64,000 bases of DNA from NCBI GenBank assembly GCA_028564705.1, contig JAPXFQ010002620.1, positions 558,001-622,000 on the forward strand, read 5' to 3'. This document shows positions 1-11,303 of this stretch, in pieces (within the stretch, counting starts at the first letter, position 1; the number at the start of each line of letters is the position of its first letter). The notes beneath the pieces are model-generated. The model was not told the DNA's origin, searched no databases, and saw nothing but the letters and a program-made list of their open reading frames with translations. The stretch comes from Apricaphanius iberus. Its lineage: Eukaryota; Chordata; Actinopteri; Cyprinodontiformes; Aphaniidae. Both the position numbers and the translations under genes were made by a program.

Positions 1-330
1 CTGGTTGAACTCTACTAAATGTTTTGGCGCGTGCAGCACAATAAAAATAAACTTTTTTATGCAGTGGTTGTCCTTTATAGAATATTCCTTTACGTTGCTG
101 GAGTCTAGACGTTTGATGTTAATTGTCTGATATTAGTGATTGAAGGATTATAGAGATTTTAGCATTTTGTACCATTTCTAAATGTAAGAGAAATGTTTTT
201 AATGTAGCCTAATCAATAAAACAGTTTTGAATGTGATATTAATCAGATCATGTAGGCATATAGTCTGTTTTAAGAGTAGAGTGTAACTGATGGTGATATA
301 AAGGGAATCGTGTGTATCTATGCCTTGCAG
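1..330. other. pelp1 intron, no further feature seen
   Basis: AT-rich sequence ending in a pyrimidine-containing acceptor before exon a. I see no coding segment or recognisable repeat. Confidence 0.5.
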
Positions 331-444
331 AGTGCGGAGCGGCATGGTGCAGTATGCTGCTGTTATACAGAGGCTGTTTTCTCAGACACTGTCTGCATGG
401 ACAGTTTCACCTGAAGCTAATGTTGGACAGCAGAGAGCCTACAG
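331..444 (+). CDS. pelp1: pelp1 exon a (first in window)
   Basis: The acceptor is TTGCAG ending at 330 and the donor is GTACGT at 445. The first base completes a codon from an upstream exon outside the window. The reading frame gives a leucine-rich helical segment containing LFSQTLSAW and ending in QQRAYS across the junction, which parallels LFSQVLSSW...RPYS in human PELP1. It ends in phase 2 and joins the exon at 4835 to make a serine codon, so the phases fit. This is the C-terminal side of the helical-repeat (RIX1-like) region. Confidence 0.85.
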
Positions 445-1401
445 GTACGTAGCAGGAATATCCTGCTTTAGAAGATGTTTTCAGATCAGAAATGAGAAAT
501 CTTAGTTTTTTTAATGTATAAACTGAATCTTAGGTCCAGGATTTATCATGACTCCTGGGTTTTCAGTTATCTAAGGCAGAGTCACTTTGTTCTAGACAGA
601 GTGTTGGTCTGAAACATTGTGGAACTGATGCCAATGCTGCTAATAGTAGGCAGCACTTCTGGCTGGTGTCGTGGTCAATAATACCACCCCCAGTTCAGGA
701 GTACTTAGAGTGTAACCTCTTCAGTGGAGAAAAAAGTCAGGCTGAGTCTTAATTTAATTTCACCTTCTGCAGAAAGTGGAGGATGCCTGTCCTCATCAGC
801 TGAGTCCGAAAGCATTCTGTCCCTCTTCGCAAACAGGCTTGTTTTATTCAATCCACATGTTGGTTCCCAGCATATTCACACCAATACATTTGCTGATTTA
901 TTTCCCCACACACACATTTCAGTACATCCTGCGAGATACGGGGCACCTGGTCCTGTAGCTAATTAAAACACTCCCTCTATGGTACAGCACATCTCATATC
1001 AGATACTACTTCCTCCAAGGCCTTTAGCAACTTTCAGCAAGTATAAAACATTTAATCACATTAAATATCCTTAATACTGGACAGCGTCGACGTCAGGCGT
1101 GTCACTATGATGCTCCTCCAACGGCTTCCACCGTAGACGTAGGGGTGGGCGAAATGGCAAAAATAGAAAATCACGATTTCTCAATTATATTATCACTATT
1201 TCGATTTTATCATGATTTTTTTTAAGTGATCGCCAAAAGTCTTAAATTACACATTAAAGAAGAGAAACTTTCAATAAATAAATTCATTCAAATTAGGGAT
1301 AACCAACACAGGGCTAAAATAATGATATGTCTTTCCCACACCAAAGATCATAGAAATGCACAGAAAGTTCTGAATGAAACTATACGTACACTGTATGTAT
1401 A

Positions 1402-1403
<2 letters not shown>

Positions 1404-1450
<47 letters not shown>

Positions 1451-1452
1451 TA
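1404..1452. repeat. (TA)n microsatellite
   Basis: Almost pure TA dinucleotides directly abut the left end of a Tc1 element, which targets TA. A similar short TATATA run follows the right end (3076-3082), consistent with insertion into an AT repeat. Confidence 0.85.
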
Positions 1453-3075
1453 CACTACCGTTCAAAAGTATGGGGTCACATTGAAATGTCCTTATTTTTG
1501 AAGGAAAAGCACTGTACTTTTCAATGAAGATAACTTTAAACTAGTCTTAACTTTAAAGAAACACACGCTATACATTGCTAATGTGGTAAATGACTATTCT
1601 AGCTGCAAATGTCTGGTTTTTGGTGCAATATCTACATAGGTGTATAGAGGCCCATTTCCAGCAACTATCACTCCAGTGTTCTAATGGTACAATGTGTTTG
1701 CTCATTGGCTCAGAAGGCTAATTGATGATTAGAAAACCCTTGTGCAATCATGTTCACACATCTGAAAACAGTTTAGCTCGGTACAGAAGCTACAAAACTG
1801 ACCTTCCTTTGAGCAGATTGAGTTTCTGGAGCATCACATTTGTGGGGTCAATTAAACGCTCAAAATGGCCAGAAAAAGAGAACTTTCATCTGAAACTCGA
1901 CAGTCTATTCTTGTTCTTAGAAATGAAGGCTATTCCATGCGAGAAATTGCTAAGAAATTGAAGATTTCCTACAACAGTGTGTACTACTCCCTTCAGAGGA
2001 CAGCACAAACAGGCTCTAACCAGAGTAGAAAAAGAAGTGGGAGGCCGCGTTGCACAACTGAGCAAGAAGATAAGTACATTAGAGTCTCTAGTTTGAGAAA
2101 CAGACGCCTCACAGGTCCCCAACTGGCATCTTCATTAAATAGTACCCGCAAAACACCAGTGTCAACATCTACAGTGAAGAGGCGGCTGCGGGATTCTGGG
2201 CTTCAGGGCAGAGTGGCAAAGAAAAAGCCATATCTGAGACTGGCCAATAAAAGAAAAAGATTAAGATGGGCAAAAGAACACAGACATTGGACAGAGGAAG
2301 ACTGGAAAAAAGTGCTGTGGACGGATGAATCCAAGTTTGAGGTGTTTGGATCACAAAGAAGAACGTTTGTGAGACGCAGAACAACTGAAAAGATGCTGGA
2401 AGAATGCCTGACCTGACGCCATCTGTTAAGCATGGTGGAGGTAATGTGATGGTCTGGGGTTGCTTTGGTGCTGGTAAGGTGGGAGATTTGTACAGGGTAA
2501 AAGGGATTCTGAATAAGGAAGGCTATCACTCCATTTTGCAACGCCATGCCATACCCAGTGGACAGCGCTTGATTGGAGCCAATTTCATCCTACAACAGGA
2601 CAATGACCCAAAACACACCTCGAAATTGTGCAAGAACTATTTAGAGAAGAAGCAGGCAGCTGGTATTCTATCGGTAATGGAGTGGCCAGCGCAGTCACCA
2701 GATTTGAACCCCGTTGAGCTGTTGTGGGAGCAGCTTGACCGTATGGTACGCAAGAAGTGCCCATCCAACCAATCCAAATTGTGGGAGCTGCTTCTAGAAG
2801 CGTGGGGTGCAATTTCTCCAGATTACCTCAACAAATTAACAGCTAGAATGCCAAAGGTCTGCAATGCTGTAATTGCTGCAAATGGAGGATTCTTTGATGA
2901 AAGCAAAGTTTGATGTAAAAACAATCTTATTTCAAATAAAAATCATTATTTCTAACCTTGTCAATGTCTTGACTCTATTTTTTATTCATTTCACAACGTA
3001 TGGTGGTGAATAAGTGTGACTTTTCATGGAAAACACAAAATTGTTTGGGTGACCCCAAACTTTTGAACGGTAGTG
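1453..3075 (+). mobile_element. Tc1/mariner element A, 1,623 bp, DD38E-type
   Basis: Terminal inverted repeats begin CACTACCGTTCAAAAGT at the left and end in the complementary sequence CGGTAGTG at 3075, each flanked by TA (1451-1452 and 3076-3077). An inner inverted match with AAAAGTCAC-like sequence suggests an IR/DR arrangement. The element encloses one transposase gene broken once. The spacing between the second and third catalytic residues is 38, unlike the usual 34 of Tc1 and Sleeping Beauty. That spacing is the hallmark of the DD38E sibling family described as Intruder. The element lies in a pelp1 intron in the same orientation as the gene. The clean ends suggest fairly recent insertion. 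Confidence 0.92.
1865..2913 (+). pseudogene. Tc1-type transposase (DD38E), frameshifted
   Basis: The first part (1865-2416) starts at an ATG and codes for a paired-like DNA-binding domain with two helix-turn-helix segments (MREIAKKLKISYNSVYYSL, then RRLTGPQLA and STSTVKRRLRDSGL), and the first catalytic Asp in LWTDESKF. The second part (2404-2913) continues in another frame with KHGGGNVMVWGCF, the second Asp in QQDNDPKHT and the Glu in SPDLNPVELLW. There are 38 residues between that Asp and Glu. The break at about 2407-2417 looks like a 5-bp tandem duplication (CTGAC twice) that shifts the frame by two. No other stop or shift is seen, so this copy was probably active recently but cannot make a full protein now. 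Confidence 0.9.
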
Positions 3076-3077
3076 TA

Positions 3078-4263
3078 TATATATGTCTACTAAAACAGAA
3101 AGCAAACATTAACTTACTTTTGTTTAAAAATATGATTGTCAGAAAATAAAATCTAATCTTTTTAAAATAAAACACTAATATGTAGCTACAAATGTGTGTA
3201 AGATGTATTGTGCAATTTATAATACGGCAATTAATAATCCTCATACAACGAGGTAAATGCAGCTTTAACTGGTTTAAATGTTTTTTGCAGAATGCTGATA
3301 TTATTCTTCCATCCATCCAAACATATTGTTAATATTCCCTGCAACTCTCTGTGCATTCAGCGTACATGCGTTTTATGGTGGTGTTTGGGGAAAAAAGGCA
3401 GCTGGTACTGCGGATAGTTTGCCGTCTGTGTCGTAGGGGGTAAGTTAAATAATTATTTTTTCTAGCGCTTGCTGAAGAAGAAGAAACGCTAGCCACTGCT
3501 GCTGCAGTCGGCTTTATAGCTTTAGCAGCCAGACGGCTCATTGTATTGTTTGGGATACCTTCTCTTCAAGTGATTAAACAAGTTTAAGGCGTTGTGATCA
3601 CTTGCCTTAACGCTCTCCATGCAAACTTGTAAAATGATGTTTGTTTGCTCTTTGTCGTCTGGTAAAAAAAAAACAGTTCCATTCAACGGATGAGGACTTT
3701 GACTTCGAAACGAAAACTTCATTTACGCTCTCAGACGCGGCAACGCCATGCTTGTTTACAGGTTGTACACATGCAAAGGGGGAGGGAGGAGGGGGGCTTA
3801 GAGCAGGGTGAGAGCGGAAGATTTTAATCGCATACAGAGGCAGAAATAAAGCAGCAGAACTGGGAATCGGGATAAAACGATCTCTCAAAAATGACAGATC
3901 ATCACACGTGTAGATCCCTTCAAGGTCTTAGATCGTCCAATCGCACCCCCTTACGTAGACGTAACATGTAATCTTGACGTTGCTGACGCTGACCAAGCCT
4001 GCAGTTGTAACGCAGCATAAGATTGCTGCTGCCAAGGGTCCAACGCTTAGCTGGACCAGAGGAAGAACTGCTGTGAAAAAAGTGGATTGATGAAGACATT
4101 GGACAAATGGCACTTTTTATTGTAGTCCTTTTATCGCCAATTGTGTCTCTACTGCCTCCATAAACGCACCAAACAGGAATAAAAAACATCCATCCATTGG
4201 TTTGCAAATTTCTGCTGTCAATCTTTAGTTACAAGCCATTTAAAAAAATCCCTCATTGTAAAT
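3078..4263. other. pelp1 intron, unassigned AT-rich DNA
   Basis: AT-rich and partly repetitive sequence. The segment from 1138 to 1225, before the (TA)n run, with a GGGTGGGCGAAATGG start and repeated CACGATTT-like words, resembles the ends of common fish hAT-like elements. The DNA after 3078 may be the other side of that element, split by the Tc1 insertion. I cannot define its right end. No coding signal. Confidence 0.35.
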
Positions 4264-4528
4264 GGGCGACTGTGGCTCAGTGGTAGAGTAGTTGGCTTGC
4301 AATCGGAGGGTCGTTGGTTCAATTCCAGCTTCCTCCAGTCACATGTCGATGTGCCCCTGGGCAAGGCACTTAACCCCAAAAAAACATCGTCCTACCGAGC
4401 CATGTTGGGTGTCAGTGTATGAATGCAAGTGTGAATGGGTGAATGTGGCTTCAATGTAAATCGCTTTGAGTGGTCACTAAGACTAGAAAAGCGCTATATA
4501 AGTCCAGTCCATTTACCATTTACCATTA
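4264..4528 (+). mobile_element. tRNA-headed SINE, copy 1
   Basis: The 5' part looks like a tRNA: an A-box-like TGGCTCAGTGGTAG at 4273-4286 and a B-box GGTTCAATTCC at 4316-4326, the right spacing for an internal polymerase III promoter. It continues into a conserved body (CCTGGGCAAGGCACTTAACCCC, AGCGCTATATAAGTCCAGTCC words) and ends with repeated ATTTACC. A second copy lies at 59478-59721. The head most resembles tRNA-Ala, but it is not a functional tRNA gene. Confidence 0.8.
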
Positions 4529-4834
4529 TACTCAGTACTTTTATAAGAAAATCCACCCCGATGTGCCTTTATTACTTTGCTGGCACTGCTGATCCCTGCA
4601 GCAATGCCTTTTTAGTCCTGTAATGATTTTGTTGGCTATATAATAATACAGGATATAAAATTGATCATGTGGTTTATTGAGCAGTAAAACAAGTTAATTT
4701 CTCCAGTTTTTCCCCTTCCTTCTTGGTATTCCATATTCAATGTTGTTACAACTTTGATAACGCGGGTTGGACCAGTGATCAGGAAGTGGAGTGTGTTCTG
4801 AGGATATCTAACCACCTCATTCTTCACCCTGCAG

Positions 4835-4985
4835 CTCAGTGAAGGTCTCTGTGTACAGAACCTTGGAACTATGGGTCCAACTACTTGGAGCTTCAGCTAA
4901 TATCCTTCAAGGAGCCTCCAGCCATGTAGAGCTTCTGTTTAACCACCTGCTTGGTGACATCACACCTGGTGCAGAATCTGTCAAG
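4835..4985 (+). CDS. pelp1: pelp1 exon b
   Basis: The acceptor is CCCTGCAG ending at 4834 and the donor is GTAAAA at 4986. It encodes a helical segment with YRTLELWVQLLGAS and LFNHLLGDI, close to the human LELWVQVCGAS...LLTHLLSDI block. It enters one base before the codon TCA and leaves in phase 0. The upstream intron of 4.4 kb contains a full-length Tc1 element and a tRNA-headed SINE. Confidence 0.92.
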
Positions 4986-5069
4986 GTAAAATGGGTTTTC
5001 CCTGTAGTGGTTCCCAGAACCAGTGGCTGGATTATTGTTCCCACTCCGTTGTTTCCTCTTCTCCTACAG

Positions 5070-5223
5070 CTGCGGGCGGGGCTGTCGGTTGACGTGGTTC
5101 CTGGAGGGAAACCTGGCCCTCGCAGAACAAAACAGCTGGTCATTGCAAATACTGTGGGACCATCACTCCAGAGAAAAGGAGACCCTCTGTCCAATCAGGA
5201 TAGCTGCCTGTCAGCACTGAAAG
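5070..5223 (+). CDS. pelp1: pelp1 exon c
   Basis: The acceptor is CTCCTACAG ending at 5069 and the donor is GTTAGA at 5224. It codes for a basic linker with KPGPRRTKQLV and then QRKGDPLSNQD..LSALK, matching the human PKKLKLD...HRKGDSNANSDVCAAALR region. It leaves in phase 1. The intron before it is only 84 bp. Confidence 0.9.
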
Positions 5224-5316
5224 GTTAGATGCTGCTGTAGTTTGATAATAGTTGATGATTTTGTGAGAGGGGGTGGGGTTCTGTTCTGAAAGCTGGTTTT
5301 GTTTTCTTTGTTTCAG

Positions 5317-5372
5317 TTCTGCGACGCATCATACAGAACAGCGGGACACTTCTAAAGAATGATATACACAAG
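5317..5372 (+). CDS. pelp1: pelp1 exon d (56-nt micro-sized exon)
   Basis: The acceptor is TTTGTTTCAG ending at 5316 and the donor is GTACAT at 5373. With one base from the previous exon it codes for exactly 19 residues, VLRRIIQNSGTLLKNDIHK, equivalent to the human LSRTILMCGPLIKEETHR segment. Its phase (1 in, 0 out) links the exons on both sides. Confidence 0.88.
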
Positions 5373-6619
5373 GTACATGTCCGTTGGGAATGTTCTTCTT
5401 TACAGAGAATAATGTTGCTGCCCACGTTCAAGTGTTGCATATTGATGGCATGTCTTTAAAATCAAACCTGTTATTTGTAGGCAGTATGGTTTGATCTCTG
5501 TCAGGATTATCACTGAATATGTTTGATTTTATATGATCAGGAGGATGGAATCATTTTTGACAGAACGACCCAATAGTTTAGGAACCTGTTACTCAGTCAG
5601 CCATCTTTCTGGCTGTCTGGCAGTCACTTCCTAATAAACTGCTGAAGATTTCAAGCTTTCAGTTTTAAAGAAAACCGTAGGTTTCCATATAGGTCCCATG
5701 TTTTCCAATGACTCAGATTTCTAACCCGATCCTGATATTAATGACACATAAGCTCATACAGATTCTTCCGCACCCAACACATTTACTTTTACTTGTTGCC
5801 TCTGCTTTGCTTTTTAAGCATATGTTCTGATGTATTTTTAAGAATGATAATCACACAAGGTCCAGAATGATCCTTTAATCTCTGTATTATCATTCAGTTT
5901 CTAAGATGATAAATCTGGACTACAGATTGTTGGTAAAGACTGAGGAGACTATAGAACCTGACAGTGATTTTAAAAAGTAGCTTCTGTGAACTCTGCTTTG
6001 TCTGGCTCAAAAACATGAACAAAATAGCCTGAAGAGGGTTTGGAGATGATGTCCTTTAATAAGTCTTTGTGCTGTAAAAACCAATAGTTGTCCACTAACG
6101 TGTGTCTAGCAGGAGGATGAAAGGATCACCAGGAAGCTTACTAAAAAAACTAGAGTACATCTCTACACGGTATGCCAGGCGAAGCACCGCCTTGTTGTCA
6201 AGCTAACTGGCCAATCAAGTCGCAGAAAAAACATGCAGTACTTAAAAGCAGCAGGCTCATGCTGGTAGGTAAAATTAAAGTGCTGTCAAGAGTGTACAGC
6301 TGATAAAGAAATTGGAAGGAAAATGGGCAACAGGGAAGACGATAAAGATGACCCAATTGTTGACACTGAGCACAAAAGAGAACACTGCAGAGACACAGGA
6401 GAGAAGTGGCATCTTGAGCTCAGTAGTTTGGGAGTGGTTCGGATTTTTCAGAGGACAGCAGCCAGACTAAAGCCGTCTGTAAGATCTGCCAATGGACCCT
6501 TTCACCAAAGCTAGATAATATAACCGGGATAATCTGTTTAATCAGTTCAATTCATATCATCCCTCTGAGAACAAAGAAACACACTTTGTTTTAAAGCGAT
6601 GTGATGTTAGCAATATAAA

Positions 6620-7010
6620 TGGTTAGACTTTTAGGTAGACCTGTGAGGACGCTTTTGCAATAGTCAGTCTGACTAAAGTTAAACGCATGGAGGAGGTTGT
6701 TTTAGGTCCTTTAATTAGTGACTGTCCTTTAATCCTAGAAATTTTCTTCAGATGATGAAGGCTGACCTTGGTATTGCTTTTATCTGACCTTGGAGGTTCA
6801 GGTCAGAGTCCATCACTACTCTGAGATTTCAGGCCTGATCAGTAGTTTCTAGCTGTATCAGCTGAGGCTGTGTGCTGACTCTTGATTATTTCTCTTTCAG
6901 TCTAAAGATAATTACTTAAGTTTTTTTTCTTTTCAGTTGGAAATAGTTATGACATATTTATTGTTTTGCTAAATTAGGTTTTAAATGGGCTCGTAGTCAT
7001 CTGGTGACAT
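6620..7010 (-). mobile_element. L2-like LINE fragment
   Basis: Sequence words such as TTTTAGGTAGACCTGTGAGGA, CCTGATCAGTAGTTTCTAG and CATCTGGTGACATTGTA are shared, in the same order, with the L2-like LINE at 46960-47290, whose frame on the minus strand is reverse transcriptase. This fragment is older and carries no open frame. Confidence 0.7.
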
Positions 7011-7466
7011 TGTAGTGTAGAGAATCTGGTTTATAATTTTCCATGTTTTAAAGCCTTAAATTGCCTGGGTCTTTCCCATCCGTCTCAGCCGATAAACTGT
7101 CATGTTCCAGTTAGAACTTAAAGGTTTTCTGTTCTTACTGGAGGTTCCTCAATGGAGGTTCAGATCGCGGTATAACAGATCCTGTTATTCAAGCCACTCA
7201 GATGCTTTCAGATTTTAAGAACTTAAGACTGATTATTTTTCATTGGCTTTTAACAAGCTTAGCTTCCTTTTATCTTCTATTTTTTGAGATAACTGTAATA
7301 CCTTTATCGTGTGTAAAGGCAAATTCTTTTTTTAATGTATTTGTAATTACTTTATGCAGCATTTTGGGCAACTATGTTGTAGTAATTGTGCTTTATTAAG
7401 ACATTTTAATTATATTTCGTTATTCATTAACAACAACAGATTGCGTTGAATCGTCGACAGAATAAG

Positions 7467-8061
7467 GCATTATCTGCCACAAAACTTCTTTATTTCACCA
7501 ATGTTTTATTATGAATCATTACCGATACTCCCCTGTGAGTTCGGAGCATCTCAGAGGTTGGTCTTATTTTCTTCTCCCCCCCTTTATTTTTTATTTTTTT
7601 ACAGGCTTTTATTCCAACTATACTTGCATGCAATGTACCGGATGTTACTGCTGTTTTACTCTGTGCTCTGACAGCGGACGCTTAGACAGAACCGGCTACT
7701 GTTTTGCGTTTGTGTGTTTCCAAATTGAACAACCTAAATTATCAAAGTGGACTAAGTTCATCTTCCTCAGGTTCCCTTCCTGCAACCTGCTTAGACTACA
7801 GCTGATACCATGAGGACGCTCTGAGCTCACAGGGGCATGGCGCTAGCAATTCATAACAAAACAGTGTTGAAATAAAGGAGTTTTGTGGCACACATGATAC
7901 CTTATTTAGGGGCTGCACTTTGGTTGCCCCATTAAATGGATATACGCTGATCACGAATGGATTAAAACAAGGGGTTTCAAACTCGTCTTGGTGAGTAAAT
8001 GAACATAATGCATGCTAAAAGATAACTTTTAGGTTACAGAAAACGGTACTTCCCCTTTAAT
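7467..8061. mobile_element. Foldback element copy 1 (truncated left arm)
   Basis: The left part (CATTATCTGCCACAAAACTT at about 7468) is inverted-complementary to the right part (about 7850-7900, with AGTTTTGTGGCACACATGATA). The right arm continues to ACTTCCCCTTTAA at about 8049-8061. The same arms occur in longer form at 29466-30642, which shows this is a family. The outer half of the left arm is missing here. No coding capacity. Confidence 0.7.
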
Positions 8062-8248
8062 CACTTCGTTTTTTGCTATATGGAATAATGAACTGTTTTT
8101 TTTTTGAAGATGAATGATTCGGAAATAAAGAAAATTTAGTGTAATCCTTAAGTTGAGATGTCTGAAAACATACCTCGTACCTCGACTGGTGTGGGTCAGG
8201 TGAAGTATTCGTTCACAAAGACTTTCTTTGCCCTGTCCCTCCTTACAG

Positions 8249-8382
8249 CGTCTCCATGAGGTTGTCCTCCCTCTGTGTGTGCGCCTTCAGCAGCAGCAGT
8301 CTAGCAGCATTGCTGCATGTGATTCAGTAGGAGGCATCAGTGGGCAGTACAGCAGTGCCCTGACTCGGCGTGAACTCTACAG
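8249..8382 (+). CDS. pelp1: pelp1 exon e
   Basis: The acceptor is TCCTTACAG ending at 8248 and the donor is GTATCT at 8383. It codes for RLHEVVLPLCVRLQQ, a serine/glutamine-rich insertion, and LTRRELYR, matching human RLHDLVLPLVMGVQQ...CRRELY. It leaves in phase 2. The 2.9-kb intron before it contains an L2 LINE fragment and a truncated foldback element. Confidence 0.92.
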
Positions 8383-8740
8383 GTATCTCCACTCATTAAG
8401 TCCTGTTAAATCTTTTCTGATTTTAAGGTTTTACATCCGATACCACTAAAACTTCCCACCGGTTGTAATAAAGTCCATTCTCTTTATTGATTAAGCACTT
8501 TGTTTGTTTCTTCTTCTCCTCACTCATGTTTTTATCTTAATATATGTCCAGAACCCAACAAAAGGGGCAATGCATTGCCTTGTTTTAATGGTGACCTTCA
8601 TTTGGTCGTATATTGTTTGCACCAACCTAACTTTTGTTCATTGGAAATGTGTAACGAAACGGCATGTTTAGATGGTTAGTTCATGACCTCTCCACTTGGC
8701 TGTGCTTAGTAGAAGGTCAGTCTGTCATAGTCTGGACCAG

Positions 8741-9584
8741 TTAAAGGGACTATATCATGCCATTTCACAGCTTTCAACTTATTGGATAAACATATGAAAA
8801 GATTAGAGTGCCACAGTGAAACTCTGTTGTTTAAGGGCTCAGACGTTTGGTTTACTTTTTTTTTGTGTTAATAACAGAGTCAATAAAGCCTATTCAATTT
8901 GCTAAATCTCCAGGCTTTAGACGGAGCCCAGACCAACACAGCTGCGTCCACTAAGCAAATCTTTGCAGCCCAGCATATAAAAAAGCCGTGGATGTTGTTA
9001 GCACCCGTTTACTTTACATTCTGAGATGCTCCAGATCAATTAATTAACCTCACAGTGCTGTTATAAGATCACATAAGCAGCTTGATAAATGGCTAACCCG
9101 CATTATCATGTAGCCACTTACTTCTCTGTCCATCAGGCGTCTTTGTTCAGTGATCCAGCTGCTGTTCTTCAGGAATGAAGGAAAAAAATCCTGTAATCCA
9201 TGCAGCCAAACGGGCATTTTCACAGAGAAAGTAAAAAATCCAACAAAAAAGTGTTTTAAGCTGCCTAAAACCGAAGCAGCTATGAGCTGTGAGAGGGATA
9301 AGGTTGTGTTTGAAATCCTACCAGGGGTACACCGCTCTGCCTGCAGGGGCGGTGCAGACACCTCTAGCTCTCAACTTTCAACCAGTGATGTCACTAGTTG
9401 AACACTCAGTCGGTTTCTAGGAGAGGGAGGGGCATCTTTTCAGAGAGCAGAATTCAGGGAGATTACTCAGATATACATGACTTACACTTAAAACCATTCA
9501 GCTGGGGGGGTTTTATGAGAAAATTGCATTACCATATGGTTGAAAACTCCAAAAGCTTGATTTTGCATGATATAGCCCCTTTAA
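8741..9584. mobile_element. Non-autonomous DNA element, 844 bp, with 20-bp terminal inverted repeats
   Basis: It begins TTAAAGGGACTATATCATGC (8741-8760) and ends GCATGATATAGCCCCTTTAA (9565-9584), an inverted repeat with one mismatch in 20. There is no transposase frame. The TTAAAGGGG-type end is shared in style with the element at 36016-36489. It sits in the pelp1 intron just before exon f. Confidence 0.75.
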
Positions 9585-9651
9585 ATGCAAACTAAGTAAA
9601 GTGTAACAGAGTTCTGTGTAATAAAACAGTTTTCTTTGTGCACATCTGTAG

Positions 9652-9754
9652 GTTACTGCTGGCTTTGGTTCTTGTCCCGTCACCAAGCTGGCCTCCACCT
9701 CTGACCTGTGCTGTCTCCATTCTCAGCAATGGCCGCCTTGACCGCCACCTTAAA
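9652..9754 (+). CDS. pelp1: pelp1 exon f
   Basis: The acceptor is CATCTGTAG ending at 9651 and the donor is GTAAGT at 9755. It codes for LLLALVLVPSPSWPPPLTC followed by AVSILSNGRLDRHLK, the counterpart of human LLLALLLAPSPRCPPPLAC. It enters by completing an arginine codon and leaves in phase 0. The intron before it contains an 844-bp non-autonomous element (8741-9584). Confidence 0.9.
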
Positions 9755-10111
9755 GTAAGTACTGAGGGAGAAGTTTAGTCCGCTGCTGGTTAGTAAAGAC
9801 AAGGATCAAAGAAGAAAGTTTTGTTGTCAGATATTATTACCATGAAGTAAAAACCGATCCAAACCATGACTAGGGAGAGGAAGTTATGAACTGCATTAAA
9901 ATGGCATATCACTACTTGTCAGTCACTCCTGGATTCTGTGGCAAATGTTTTATTGGTGATTTTTCCCTCGTAATTTAAACCCTTTTGATGATGATGATGA
10001 TGCAGGGATAATATTAAAACTAGAAAAAATAGCAGAAATATCTTAAAGTGTAACTAAACCCCAAAACAACTTTTTCTGCTTATAAACTATATAACTGGGT
10101 CTTTACCAATA

Positions 10112-11303
10112 CAGTCGTGGCCAAAAGTTTTGAGAATTACATAAATATTGGAAATTGGAAAAGTTGCTTCTTAAGTTTTATAATAGCAATTTGCATAAAC
10201 TCCAGAATGTTATGAACACTAATCAGATAAATTGCATAGTCCTTCTTTGCCATGAAAATTCCACTGCATTTCATTGCTGTCATTAAAGGACCTGCTGAGA
10301 TCATTTCAGTAATCGTCTTGTTAACTCAGGTGAGAATGTTGATGAGCACAAAGCTGGAGATCATTATGTCAGGCTGATTGGGTTAGAATGGCAGACTTAA
10401 CATATTAGGAGAGTGATGCTTGAAATCATTGTTCTTCCATTGTTAACCATGGTGACCTGCAAAGAAATGCGTGCAGCCATCATTGCGTTGCATAAAAATG
10501 GCTTCACAGGAGAGGATATTATGGCTACTAAGATTGCACAATTTATAGGATTATCAAGAACTTTAAGGAAAGAGGTTAAATTCTTGTTAAGTAGGCTTCA
10601 GGGCGTCCAAGAAAGTCCAGGAAAAAGGCTTGTCCGGAGAAGAAAAGGTGAGCGCTACCATCAGTCCTGTGTCATGCCAACAGTAAAGCATCCTGAGACC
10701 ATTCATGTGTGGGGTTGCTTCTCATCCAAGGGACTGGGCTCACTTACACTTTAGCCCAAAAACAGCCATGAATAAAGAATGGTAGCAACTTCTTCCAACA
10801 ATCCAACAACAGTTTGGTGAAGAACAATGCATTTTCCAGCACCATGGAGCACCGTGCCATAAGGCAAAAGTGATAACTAAATGGCTTGGGGACCAAAACG
10901 TTGACATTTTGGGTCCATGGCCTGGAAACTCCCCAGATCTTAATCCCATTGAGAATTTACGGTCAATCCTCAAGAGGCGGGTGGACAAAGAAAAACCCAC
11001 TATTTTTGACAAACTCCAAGAAGTGATTATGAAAGAATTGTTTGCTATCAGTCAGGATTTGGCCCAGAAGTTTGAGAGCATGCCCAGTCGAATTGCAGAG
11101 GTCCTGAAAAAGAAGGGCAAATACTGACTCTTTGCATAAATGTCATGTAATTTTTGATAAAAGCCTTTGAAACGGATGAAGTGCTTGTAATTATATTTCA
11201 GTATATCACAGAAACAACTGAAACAAAGATATAAAAGCAGTTTAGCAGCAAACTTGGTGAAAACTAATATTTGTGTCATTCTCTAAACATTTGGCCACAA
11301 CTG
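10112..11303 (+). mobile_element. Tc1/mariner element B, about 1.19 kb, decayed
   Basis: The left end CAGTCGTGGCCAAAAGTTTTGAG (10112 on) is preceded by TA. The right end reads TTGGCCACAACTG, ending at 11303, with the target TA mutated to TG. Inside are damaged transposase segments (10413-10754 and 10764-11127) with GCTTCTCATCC/GGACTGGG (WGCFSSKGLG) and NSPDLNPIENL motifs. The element is shorter than a complete Tc1 and has lost part of the DNA-binding region. Confidence 0.85.
10413..11127 (+). pseudogene. Decayed Tc1-type transposase (DD35E spacing, catalytic Asp lost)
   Basis: Homology runs through VWGCFSSKGLGSL (to about 10752), then QHHGAPCHKAK and SPDLNPIENLRSILKRRV (10836-10990). The catalytic Asp expected in Q-x-D-G-A-P-C-H is a His codon (CAC CAT at the two positions). 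Counting from that position to the Glu of NPIE gives 35 intervening residues, a DD35E-type spacing like the family named Traveler. Stops and missing N-terminal sequence make it a pseudogene. Confidence 0.8.

Noticed and set aside
1226..1501. 91-codon frame over the (TA)n run
   Set aside because: Tyr/Ile repeats are just translation of TA dinucleotides, and the frame crosses a transposon end.
4264..4335. Possible tRNA gene (A-box, B-box, TGC-like anticodon region)
   Set aside because: The stems do not pair well, there is no terminator after the acceptor region, and the sequence continues into a SINE body that recurs at 59478.
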